Source: a virus. From it: DNA of 64,000 bases. Numbering within the stretch: the first letter of the stretch is position 1; every line of letters starts with the position of its first letter. Both the position numbers and the translations under genes were made by a program. The stretch covers positions 124,001-188,000 of IMG/VR virus record IMGVR_UViG_3300032116_000004; one strand, 5' to 3'. The notes beneath the pieces were generated by a model that worked only from the letters and a program-made list of their open reading frames with translations, was not told the origin of the DNA and did not search any database. This document shows positions 30,362-38,968 of this stretch, piece by piece.

Positions 30362-31882
30362 ATGAAAAAATTAGTGATCATACCAGGTGGATTCCACCCT
30401 TATCATGCCGGGCACAAAGCCTTGTATGATGCCGCACGTGAAGCGTTTCCTTCGGCCGAAGTGTATGTGGCGGCCACAGACGATACCACTGGTCGTCCAT
30501 TTCCATTCAAGACCAAGAAGTTCCTGGCACAGCAAGCCGGCATCCCCAGCAACAGATTCATCCAGGTAAAATCACCTTTCAGCGCAGAAGAAATAACCCA
30601 ACATTTTGATCCCAACGAAACACAGTTGATTTTTGTTCGTTCAGACAAAGATCGCGATCAGAATCCTCAGCCAGGCCAGCCTGGACAGATAATCACACGT
30701 GGTCCTCGTAAAGGACTGAGCCCTTATTTACAGCCCTACCGTCGCAACGGTCTCGAACCCATGAAAGATCATGCTTACATGACTTATCTGCCCACTGTGC
30801 AGTTTGGTCCGGGCATGACGTCAGCCACTGAAATCCGTGCCAAATGGCCCGGCATGGATCCCAAACAAAAAGCCGCTCTGGCTGGTGTGCTGTATCCCTT
30901 GGCAGCCGACAATCAAGCAAAGATAGCCAAGATCGTGGAAATACTAGACACAGTGATGGGCGTCGGGAAAGACGTCAATGAGGAACAACTCAATGAACTA
31001 GATCTTTTCAATAAACGCACAGACTATATCAAAATGGGCAATGATCAGTTTATTGACATAGGATATCGTGTGACTGATAGATTTGGTCAGCCAGGCAACC
31101 CTCTGGTCACTAATTCCAAAATTCGCTGGGTGCCACCGCAAGAGGCTGTGACTCTTAAACTCAATGATCGTGTGACTGATGTTAGTCGCAAAATGGATTC
31201 GGACAATGTATTCACTCTTGATTCTAGTCTGATTCCACCAAACGTGAAATCTCAGATAGCACAATGGATCAAGACCCACCCTGCACCAACCACTGAAGCA
31301 GTGCTGGTAAATGATCCAGACGCTGGCCATCAGATCATACCTGACGGTGGCATGGGCACCTGGGACGAGGCCAGCATGGTCAACAATCTCGCCCGTAAGT
31401 TTGCCGACATGGTCAACATGGTCAAAGGCAAAAACTACTCTGGACTGCAATATGCACTTTACAAAGGTGGCGTGGTCAAGAGCTTGGTTGACGCCTTGGC
31501 AGAATACGAGCGTTTCATGCAGAAACAAGGTCGCAGACCCATAGCACGTGGCCGAGAAGTTGACATGAGCCAACTCAATCTCGCAGAAAAAATCCGGATG
31601 AGGATGCCTGTGGAAGAATCTCCCGACTATATCGAAGAAGGTGATGTGGTTCCGTTTCCGCCCTCGGCCACTCCGCCCGAGGGCTATGAGCAAGCCAAAC
31701 AATTGGCCTTCAAAATAGTAGACATAGCCAAAGACGAAAAGATACAGGATCCTGGTCCTATGTTGGCTCCACTGCGCAGAGATCTGCAAATGCTGGGCTG
31801 GCGCATGAGGATGGACAACAGCGGAATGCGCTTGATCCATACCCGTTCAAATTGGAACACCATCATTGACCCAATGAAATAA
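30362..31882 (+). CDS. Nucleotidyltransferase (NMNAT/cytidylyltransferase-like) with C-terminal extension
   Basis: 506 residues. The N-terminal ~200 form an HxGH nucleotidyltransferase: IPGGFHPYHAGHKALYDAA carries the HxGH motif and GMTSATEIRAKW the ISSTxIR-like motif. The middle holds IDIGYRVTDRFG and basic segments, and the C-terminal ~100 residues (PVEESPDYIEEGDVVPFPP, then YEQAKQLAFKIVDIAK) look like a virion module. NAD or CDP-type substrates are possible; the fusion suggests a virion-associated enzyme. Two clusters of L-x-E sites could be prohead protease sites (inference). Confidence 0.7.
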   Translation: MKKLVIIPGGFHPYHAGHKALYDAAREAFPSAEVYVAATDDTTGRPFPFKTKKFLAQQAGIPSNRFIQVKSPFSAEEITQHFDPNETQLIFVRSDKDRDQNPQPGQPGQIITRGPRKGLSPYLQPYRRNGLEPMKDHAYMTYLPTVQFGPGMTSATEIRAKWPGMDPKQKAALAGVLYPLAADNQAKIAKIVEILDTVMGVGKDVNEEQLNELDLFNKRTDYIKMGNDQFIDIGYRVTDRFGQPGNPLVTNSKIRWVPPQEAVTLKLNDRVTDVSRKMDSDNVFTLDSSLIPPNVKSQIAQWIKTHPAPTTEAVLVNDPDAGHQIIPDGGMGTWDEASMVNNLARKFADMVNMVKGKNYSGLQYALYKGGVVKSLVDALAEYERFMQKQGRRPIARGREVDMSQLNLAEKIRMRMPVEESPDYIEEGDVVPFPPSATPPEGYEQAKQLAFKIVDIAKDEKIQDPGPMLAPLRRDLQMLGWRMRMDNSGMRLIHTRSNWNTIIDPMK

Positions 31883-31894
31883 TCGTGCTACAAT
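31866..31894 (+). promoter_or_regulatory. Sigma70-like promoter before 31934
   Basis: TTGACC (31866-31871), 17-bp spacer, TACAAT (31889-31894), overlapping the 3' end of the nucleotidyltransferase gene. A late TAAATA motif at 31903 follows, so the gene at 31934 may be transcribed both early and late. Confidence 0.7.
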
Positions 31895-31902
31895 CGCTAG
31901 AC

Positions 31903-31908
31903 TAAATA
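31903..31908 (+). promoter_or_regulatory. Late promoter motif before 31934
   Basis: GACTAAATATACG, followed by GCACATTA and TTTAGAGGA before the ATG. The leader resembles that at 4558-4585. Confidence 0.6.
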
Positions 31909-31933
31909 TACGCACATTATTTTAGAGGACTCC

Positions 31934-32878
31934 ATGAGCGAACAACAGCAACCACAACCGGGCCAGACCCAGATCCAAGTCAATGTAGATTTCTTGCGCC
32001 AACAGCGTGTGCATCTCTGTATGCCCTGCTATGGTGGCCAGCTCACTGAGTCTACATTCATGAGTTATATCAAATGGTCAAACACATGCCGACAGTTGGG
32101 CTTGGACTGGACTATAGAAACCATGACCAATGAATCATTGATTTCACGTGCTAGAAATACTCTAGTTGCCAAGTTCTTGAACACTCCTGGCAGCACACAC
32201 TTGATGTTCGTGGATGCTGACATTGGTTGGGAACCGTGGCATTTGCTGGTGCTACTAAACGCAGACAAAGACGTCATTGGTGGCTTATACCCAATGAAGA
32301 CCATGCCCGTTAAGTGGGTGGTCAATGGCTTCGAAGGTGCCAAAGAAGAAGGACCCTTACAGGAAGTATCAAAAACAGGCACAGGCTTTATGTTGATCAA
32401 GCGACATGTGTTTGAAAAGCTCGCTCGCCATCCTGCTGTGAAAACTTTCGCCAATGATATCGGCCTGCCCAAAGAACTTGATCCACACATGAAGACCTAC
32501 TTTGACACAGCAGTGCGTGAAAATCGCTACTATTCTGAAGACTGGACGTTCTGTGAAAACTGGCGCGATTTCGGTGGCGAAGTATGGGTAGACAAGCGTG
32601 TGTTGCTCAAGCACACAGGAACCTATGTGTTTGACTATGCTGTGCAACCGGCCTTGTATCAGAGTCTCAAGGAAGAAATGGAACGCAACGGACAGCTACC
32701 AGTGGCACAACCCGTGAATACACCGGTATCTACCACACAGACCAGCGACTACAGCCAGCATGAAAAACTTGCTGTGCCAGCCGCCGACGCTGTGCCCACA
32801 CAACCTGTGCCTGTGCAGGCCAAAGTGGTGGCCAAAACCAAACCTCAAGCAAAAAAGGCCAAAGCACAATCTAAATAA
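31934..32878 (+). CDS. Glycosyltransferase-like protein (GT-A)
   Basis: 314 residues. HLCMPCYGGQLTESTFMSYI, ESLISRARNTLVAKFLN and HLMFVDADIGW form the start of a GT-A domain, with DAD as the metal-binding DxD motif. GGLYPMKTMPVKWVV, YSEDWTFCENWRDFGG and DYAVQPALYQSL follow; the C-terminal ~80 residues are Pro/Gln/Ala/Lys-rich and probably disordered. It may decorate virion proteins or DNA. Under both a sigma70-like and a late promoter. Confidence 0.75.
   Translation: MSEQQQPQPGQTQIQVNVDFLRQQRVHLCMPCYGGQLTESTFMSYIKWSNTCRQLGLDWTIETMTNESLISRARNTLVAKFLNTPGSTHLMFVDADIGWEPWHLLVLLNADKDVIGGLYPMKTMPVKWVVNGFEGAKEEGPLQEVSKTGTGFMLIKRHVFEKLARHPAVKTFANDIGLPKELDPHMKTYFDTAVRENRYYSEDWTFCENWRDFGGEVWVDKRVLLKHTGTYVFDYAVQPALYQSLKEEMERNGQLPVAQPVNTPVSTTQTSDYSQHEKLAVPAADAVPTQPVPVQAKVVAKTKPQAKKAKAQSK
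32872..32877 (+). promoter_or_regulatory. Late promoter motif before the 1699-residue protein
   Basis: TCTAAATAAATAGATG overlapping the glycosyltransferase stop, 12 bases before the ATG at 32890. Late-type core. Confidence 0.55.
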
Positions 32879-32889
32879 ATAGATGTGCC

Positions 32890-35800
32890 ATGGACATCAA
32901 TGAATTAGACAGTTACCGCCTGTCGGACGCGGTAAAGTTTCACACTGAATTAAACCCTGCACTCTGGGACGGCGATCGCATGCGTCCCGAAGTGCGTGAG
33001 GCCCTGATCAAAATCGCCGATGATTTCCGCGAATTCCTGGGCATCAGTGATCTCGCAGTGGAAGATATCACTGTGAGTGGATCCAATGCCGCATACACCT
33101 ATACTCCCCATTCCGACATAGATCTGCATCTCTTAGTAGATTTCAGCAAGCTCAATCCCGACCAAGTATATCAAGAGCTGTTCAACGCAAAGAAATATCA
33201 ATACAACGATCAACACGATATAAAAATCAGAGGCTATGACGTCGAGCTCTATGTGCAAGACGCAGGCAAGCCTGTTCGCAGCCTTGGTGAGTATTCCATC
33301 GTGCGTGACGACTGGACTCGTATTCCCGTGCGACGCCAAGGCAATCTCGACGAAAAATCAACCCAAGCAAAATACGAAAAACTCAGAGACCTGATTGAGC
33401 TTGCACTGACCAGCGATGATCTCCAAACAGTCACCAATCTCACTGACGTGATAAAACGATATCGGCAGGCCGGATTGGATGAACATGGCGAGTTCGGACC
33501 TGAGAATCTGGCCTACAAGATCCTGCGCACACAGGGCTTGGTCAAGCGATTGTTTGATCATCGTGCCAGCCTAGAAGATTCAAAACTGAGCCTGGCTGAG
33601 CGCCGAAAGAAAAAGAAAAAATCCAAAAAGAAATTCCGTTACGGTTCTTTTGGTGGATACTATTATCCAGGCTATGGTTATTATGGTCAGACCGGCGACG
33701 CCGAAGCCGCAGACGGTGGTGGTGATGGGGGCGGAGAAAGTGTGCGCGAAGACACAGAGATCAAAGTCCAAGCCAAGAGCATACCCATAGACAAAGTGGT
33801 GCGACGCTTCGTGCATTTTGCCGCGCACTATCTCAAACTAGATCAACTGCCTCGCATCATCTTGCAAGGTGAAAAATTTACCAAGCACATCCATTCAATG
33901 GGCCATTATGTAGATGACAAGAAAATGATCGAGGTGGCCACGCACGGTCGCCACATCATGGACATCCTGCGCACCGTGGCACATGAACTCACACATTACA
34001 AACAGCATGAACGCTTGGGCCGAGACATGCCTGACACAGCGGGTCGCACTGGCAGTCCCTACGAAAATGAAGCCAATGCCAAGGCCGGCATAATTATGCG
34101 CCATTTCCAAAATCGTTATCCAGAATTCTTTGGCGCAGAAACAGTGGAAGAACAACTCACGGAGTTTTCACCCGCACAGTCTGGTGCTACCGGTGAAGAC
34201 GATGACATCGAAGCACACTATGGTGATCAGACTCCACCAGGACCAGAATTCCCTCCTACCATGCCCGCAGGCACTGTGAGGGTAGATGTGAGCGATGTGT
34301 ATGACTGGTATAAACTGGGACAGCATATCTCCAACATGAAAGGCTTGGGCAAGCATGACTTTGGTGCAGGTCCGCCCAGTTCCATAATCTCGTTTGGCGA
34401 TGAAGAAACTGAACATAAGTTTATCAAAGATCTTGAAGCCACGGGCCTAGATGTCACTGACATCGATCCCAAGGATCCCCGGCAACCCGCTGGCATGCGA
34501 AAAGTCAAGACCGATCCTACCTACAATGTAGACGAGGGTCTAGGAAAAACACTGGCCACTGGTGCCTTGGCAGCCGCTGCCGCACTGGGACAGCCAGCAC
34601 AGGCACAGGATGTGGGGCGCACGGCCTATCAGATAGGCAAGCAGATATATCAACCCTCGGGCATATTCACCCGTGCAGGTGCTGAAGAAGAACTCAAGGG
34701 CATAGCCCGAGACATGGCACGTGGCAGCAGAGAAATACGTGTGGGTGGCAAGTTGATCTATGGTGGCCCTAGACCGCAAGGTGAGCGTGTTGCGTCAAAC
34801 GCCGCGGCTGCATCAGCAGAAGAAGCCTATCGACAGGCCCTGGAAAATGCCATCAACCGCGCACAACAACAGCATGGTCCTATCACACTGGGCCCCGGCG
34901 GTTGGAAAGTTGTGGATTATGAAGCCGACCAGATGGGCAACACATTCCGTGCCATGGTGGCCATAGAAGGTCCTGCACCGCGCAGAGAATCCATACAGAC
35001 GCCTGTGAGTCGCAGCCAAAAGGATCGCGAAGATTACTACAAGTTTGTCATGGGCAAGGCCACGACAGGTCGTCCTTTGACACGCTCGGAACAAGAATTC
35101 ATCAAGACCTATCGTCTACAACAGAAAATACAAGGTAAAGTGGCCGAAGATGCCGCAGGATACATCCCCACCAAGAAGCAGGCCCGAGATCCACGTTTCA
35201 AAACAGCACTCACAGTGGACATCCGACCTGGACAGGTAGGCAAGGAAGCCAACAAGTTGGGATTGCAGACCGACAGCCAAGGACGTCCTGCACTGTTGAT
35301 CAAGAACTTGGCCAATGCCTTGAAGGAATACAAAGAGACTGGAGTGTTTGAAGCAGTCAATCCCGTGACTCCTGCCGTGCCAGACCCACGACAAAAAATA
35401 GATCCATATCAAGGGCAGGCCCAGAAACGACAAAGACCACAAGACCGACCAAAGAAAAAAACACCATCGAGCACTGGCAATCCAAGATTCGTCAATATCG
35501 AAGTCAAAGAAGACGAAGATCTCATGGAAGTCAAGATGTCGCCCGGGGCCTTGGAAGCCTGGGCACGATCACCTGAAGCCGAAGGTATACGTGCTGGCTT
35601 TGAAGCAGAAATGATCTTCCGTGATACCCGCCGTGACGAAGATGAAGACTACGATCAAGAACCTGACTACGACTACGATGAGCGGCCCGATGACATCGAC
35701 CATGTCATAGACTTCTTCTCCAATGATGACTATGGCTATGGTTTGAGTCGCCAAGGCGCCAGGAATCTACGAGAAAGCCTGTGGGAAGCCTATACGGAAT

Positions 35801-37989
35801 GGGTGGATGAACAGATCAGCGAGAGTTGGGACGAGAATGCCGAAGATCAAGTGCGTGACTACATGGAGACCAACGTCTGGGACGATGACTCAGAACGCGA
35901 AAGCCGTATCCAAGACAAGGTCGAGGAAATGTTTGGTGACGAGGCAGTGCCCGCTATAATGAAAGCCGGCGACAGCGCACCAAGATTCACCCGGAGTTCA
36001 GATCAAGATGAATATGCACAATCCAACGAATTATACCAAAAATTCAAGCAAGCATCCGATGCGGCCTACGAAGCATTCGAAGAAGAAATAACCAATGAGT
36101 TTGAAAGCCAAGGCGAATATTACGATGCGGCTCGCGAATATTATTGGGACATGACGCGAGAAGGCGGCGAGTTTGACGAGCGCGACTTCCTCCGTGACCG
36201 CTATGGTTACATGACTGACATCGCCAACGAAGAAAGCCTTGACTGGCCCTACTGGAGCGGCGGTTCCTCTGGCACTGGCAGCCGTGAGTGGAGCGATATT
36301 GGTGACAGTTTACAGCGTGCCATTGACATGCCAGTGAGAGTGAGTTCAGGCTATCACTCAACCACACGCCGGCCCGGTCTATGGATCATCGAACCCGACG
36401 GCAGCCTAGATCCCGATGATCGTGATGATGAAATGGGCCTGGAGATCGTGTCTCCGCCCTTGCCCTTGCCAGAAACCCTGGAAAAATTAAAACAGGTCAT
36501 TGAGTGGGGTAACTCAGAAGCCGATGCCTACACCAACTCGTCCACCGGCTTGCACATGGGCATCTCTATACCCTATGTGGGCGGTGACGTAGACTATGTC
36601 AAATTGGTGCTGTTCATGGGCGACGAATATGTGTTAGACAAGTTTGGTCGTGCTTCCAACACCTATGCGGCATCGGCCATGGAAAAACTACGCAACAGCA
36701 TGCGAGTGGCACGCCGCCGTGGCACCTTGACTGAAGCCCGATTTGATCCCATGGGTGCGCTAGAACTGGTGCAGAAAAATCTCATTGAACTGGCTGCTCG
36801 TTATGTGCAGAACGGTGTGGGAGACAGCAAGTATACTTCCGCACACATCCAGGACGGCTACATCGAGTTCCGTAGCCCTGGTGGTGATTATTTGAGCATG
36901 GAGAGTCGCGGTGAATATGATGACATCCGCAATACCATGTTGCGTTTTGCTCGGGCCATGCAGATCGCAGGCAGCCCCAGCCTGGAACGTCGAGAGTATG
37001 CCAAGAAACTCTATAAACTGATCTCACCTGGTGCACAGGATGACGGTCTCAAGTTATTTTCTCAATTTGCCGCTGGCACCATAACTCCAGAAGAACTCAA
37101 GAAACAGTGGGCCAATGCTGTGCTCCAGAAAGAGATACCCACCACTGGTCAAGAAGAGTGGGAAGTGTATGATCAGCGCAAGTCTGGTCCGGATGGAGTG
37201 ATCGACTCTTTCTATGCTGATGAATATGACACTGCCTATATGAAAGCCCAGGACAAGTATGGCAACACACCCGAATGGCGCAATTTGGACATCCGTAAGA
37301 AACAACCCTGGTATGATGTCAAGGATTCCTACGGTGACATCATACTCACTGTGAGAGCCAGAGATTTTGACAGCGCCAAACAAAAGGTCCAGGCAGAGTA
37401 TGGGGATCGACTCTCCGACGATTGGGAGATATATCGCAGGCCCGATGACACTCCTGAGCCAGAAAAGAAACTGAGTCCACGTGCTCAAGTGGCCAAACGC
37501 CTCAAAGAACCCAAGGTCACACCGGCAGTGGCCGCAGACAATGAGCGAGATCGTGAACAGATACAGGCCCGCATAGGTGAGCCTCAACCCGCAGGCGCAG
37601 TATCAGACGCCGGACACTATCGTGTGATGTGGGATGAGCGCAGGAATGGAACAGTAACCAGTGATTCTTTGAACATTGATGCTGCCAGTGCCGAAGCAGC
37701 CAGACAGAATGTGCTAGATGCGTTGCAAATGCAAGGTCGAGATGTCATACAGATATCTGCACACCCCCAACAGCCACCAGCCTGGCGGCGCAATCGAGAA
37801 CCTGTTGCCACATCAACACAGGGCGAATTCTCAGGACAGTGGCAAGTTCGTAATGCCAATACCGGAGAAGTGGTTTACACATTCAGTGGCATAGGCAACA
37901 GTCAAGGCGATGCCAATCGTGTGGCACAACAATGGGTCCAACGCACTAGATTTGATGATCCTGTAGAAGTCGTTCCAGAGTTGAGATAA
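32890..37989 (+). CDS. Giant multidomain virion protein: nucleotidyltransferase, metallopeptidase, amidoligase
   Basis: 1699 residues. (1) Residues ~1-220: Pol-beta-type nucleotidyltransferase with GS (64-65) and DID (76-78). (2) A Lys-run and Tyr/Gly linker near 238-275. (3) Residues ~300-420: zinc metallopeptidase with HELTH (365-369) and YENEAN (391-396) as third ligand region. (4) A hydrophobic Ala-rich segment ending AQAQ (551-575). (5) Residues ~885-1290: amidoligase-like, GFEAEMIF (903-910), WIIEPDGS (1165-1172), TGLHMG (1219-1224). (6) Residues ~1390-1699: four small alpha-beta repeats. No homologous architecture is known to me. Probably packaged and possibly proteolytically matured. 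Confidence 0.7.
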   Translation: MDINELDSYRLSDAVKFHTELNPALWDGDRMRPEVREALIKIADDFREFLGISDLAVEDITVSGSNAAYTYTPHSDIDLHLLVDFSKLNPDQVYQELFNAKKYQYNDQHDIKIRGYDVELYVQDAGKPVRSLGEYSIVRDDWTRIPVRRQGNLDEKSTQAKYEKLRDLIELALTSDDLQTVTNLTDVIKRYRQAGLDEHGEFGPENLAYKILRTQGLVKRLFDHRASLEDSKLSLAERRKKKKKSKKKFRYGSFGGYYYPGYGYYGQTGDAEAADGGGDGGGESVREDTEIKVQAKSIPIDKVVRRFVHFAAHYLKLDQLPRIILQGEKFTKHIHSMGHYVDDKKMIEVATHGRHIMDILRTVAHELTHYKQHERLGRDMPDTAGRTGSPYENEANAKAGIIMRHFQNRYPEFFGAETVEEQLTEFSPAQSGATGEDDDIEAHYGDQTPPGPEFPPTMPAGTVRVDVSDVYDWYKLGQHISNMKGLGKHDFGAGPPSSIISFGDEETEHKFIKDLEATGLDVTDIDPKDPRQPAGMRKVKTDPTYNVDEGLGKTLATGALAAAAALGQPAQAQDVGRTAYQIGKQIYQPSGIFTRAGAEEELKGIARDMARGSREIRVGGKLIYGGPRPQGERVASNAAAASAEEAYRQALENAINRAQQQHGPITLGPGGWKVVDYEADQMGNTFRAMVAIEGPAPRRESIQTPVSRSQKDREDYYKFVMGKATTGRPLTRSEQEFIKTYRLQQKIQGKVAEDAAGYIPTKKQARDPRFKTALTVDIRPGQVGKEANKLGLQTDSQGRPALLIKNLANALKEYKETGVFEAVNPVTPAVPDPRQKIDPYQGQAQKRQRPQDRPKKKTPSSTGNPRFVNIEVKEDEDLMEVKMSPGALEAWARSPEAEGIRAGFEAEMIFRDTRRDEDEDYDQEPDYDYDERPDDIDHVIDFFSNDDYGYGLSRQGARNLRESLWEAYTEWVDEQISESWDENAEDQVRDYMETNVWDDDSERESRIQDKVEEMFGDEAVPAIMKAGDSAPRFTRSSDQDEYAQSNELYQKFKQASDAAYEAFEEEITNEFESQGEYYDAAREYYWDMTREGGEFDERDFLRDRYGYMTDIANEESLDWPYWSGGSSGTGSREWSDIGDSLQRAIDMPVRVSSGYHSTTRRPGLWIIEPDGSLDPDDRDDEMGLEIVSPPLPLPETLEKLKQVIEWGNSEADAYTNSSTGLHMGISIPYVGGDVDYVKLVLFMGDEYVLDKFGRASNTYAASAMEKLRNSMRVARRRGTLTEARFDPMGALELVQKNLIELAARYVQNGVGDSKYTSAHIQDGYIEFRSPGGDYLSMESRGEYDDIRNTMLRFARAMQIAGSPSLERREYAKKLYKLISPGAQDDGLKLFSQFAAGTITPEELKKQWANAVLQKEIPTTGQEEWEVYDQRKSGPDGVIDSFYADEYDTAYMKAQDKYGNTPEWRNLDIRKKQPWYDVKDSYGDIILTVRARDFDSAKQKVQAEYGDRLSDDWEIYRRPDDTPEPEKKLSPRAQVAKRLKEPKVTPAVAADNERDREQIQARIGEPQPAGAVSDAGHYRVMWDERRNGTVTSDSLNIDAASAEAARQNVLDALQMQGRDVIQISAHPQQPPAWRRNREPVATSTQGEFSGQWQVRNANTGEVVYTFSGIGNSQGDANRVAQQWVQRTRFDDPVEVVPELR

Positions 37990-38573
37990 TGCGATCTCAG
38001 GAATTTATCTCAGAAGTAAACTTTCCCGATGAGTTATCAGTGAGCGACCGCATACAAAACTATTTTTTTGATCGCGGCTATCAGTTGGCCGGCGAAGGAC
38101 GCGATCAGATAGCCTTGTTGAGTCCCAGAAACACCATACTCAAAGTCTTGGGCATAGGTGAAGATGAGCGCGAACAGATAGTAAAAAACTACGTGAAATT
38201 TTTCGTCAACAATCAGAACGATCCTTATATTCCCAGGATTTACAACGTGGGTGATTTTGAAGTAGATGGAGAAACATATTTTGTGTATGAGATGGAATAT
38301 CTAGACTATGTGGCCAACGAAGAAGCCACGCTGGACTATCTAGAAAATCTCATGTCAGCAGTGGCACGCGGACGTGATCGTGTGCAGGAGTTCATGAAGA
38401 ACAATCCTGCTCCTAAAGAACTGGATCGTGATGACATCGTGGGTTTAGTAAATACTACGCTGAAATTAGAACAAGCCTTGGGCGGCCAGGCACCATTGGA
38501 TCTCAGCCAGATAGAGAACCTTCGCCGCCGCAGTGATGGACATCTAGTGATAATGGACCCCTACAGCCTATGA
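37989..38573 (+). CDS. Kinase-like fold protein with capsid-targeting-like N-terminus
   Basis: 194 residues. N-terminus MRSQEFISE resembles the T4 internal protein targeting sequence (MKTYQEFIAE). The rest has protein-kinase-like features: NTILKVLG (Lys strand), YIPRIYNVGDFEVDGETYFVYEMEYL (hinge), and DLSQIENLRRRSDGHLVIMDP, which aligns with the catalytic loop D..N and the DFG-like Asp of aminoglycoside-kinase-type enzymes. The catalytic His-Asp pair is not conventional, so activity is uncertain. Starts in the stop of the giant gene (TAATG). Confidence 0.6.
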   Translation: MRSQEFISEVNFPDELSVSDRIQNYFFDRGYQLAGEGRDQIALLSPRNTILKVLGIGEDEREQIVKNYVKFFVNNQNDPYIPRIYNVGDFEVDGETYFVYEMEYLDYVANEEATLDYLENLMSAVARGRDRVQEFMKNNPAPKELDRDDIVGLVNTTLKLEQALGGQAPLDLSQIENLRRRSDGHLVIMDPYSL

Positions 38574-38968
38574 GAGCACAAGAATTATTAGTCGAAATCA
38601 CTCGCAGAGACTTCTTGCGTGGTGCAGGTGCCGTGGCTGGCTCTGCGGCATTGGGATCGGCACAGGCTCAATCCGATCGGAACATCACCAAGATTATCAA
38701 CTCGGCTGCCATGTTGTGGGTGATATGTAAAAAACACTATCCCAACAACCCCAACACCCGAGAACTAGAAGAAACAGTCAAACGGCTTTGGAAAAGTAAA
38801 AGCGACAATGCTGTGGCATTTAATGAAGAATACACAGCAATGAAAGAAAGATTGGCAGATTGGGAAGCCCGAGATCCTGCCGGCTATGCCAACTTTGTCA
38901 ACCGATATATGATGAACTTTGCCAAGATTAAAGCCAACTTGGAAACATTACCAGAGATGATGATATGA
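38570..38968 (+). CDS. Capsid-targeting plus Tat-signal protein
   Basis: 132 residues. MRAQELLVE is followed at once by ITRRDFLRGAGAVAGSAALG and SAQAQ, a complete twin-arginine signal (R-R-D-F-L) with an AQA cleavage site near residue 34. The mature part (about 98 residues) is helical, with WVICKKHYP and WKSKSDNAVAFNEEYTAM. Cleavage by the prohead protease after LVE would expose the Tat signal at the new N-terminus, so the protein could be injected and then exported by host TatABC. Function of the mature part unknown. Confidence 0.65.
   Translation: MRAQELLVEITRRDFLRGAGAVAGSAALGSAQAQSDRNITKIINSAAMLWVICKKHYPNNPNTRELEETVKRLWKSKSDNAVAFNEEYTAMKERLADWEARDPAGYANFVNRYMMNFAKIKANLETLPEMMI

Noticed and set aside
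30998-31840. 280-codon open frame on the minus strand
   Set aside because: Lies fully inside the nucleotidyltransferase gene, has no ribosome site and shows no recognisable protein; an antisense shadow of a strongly coding gene.
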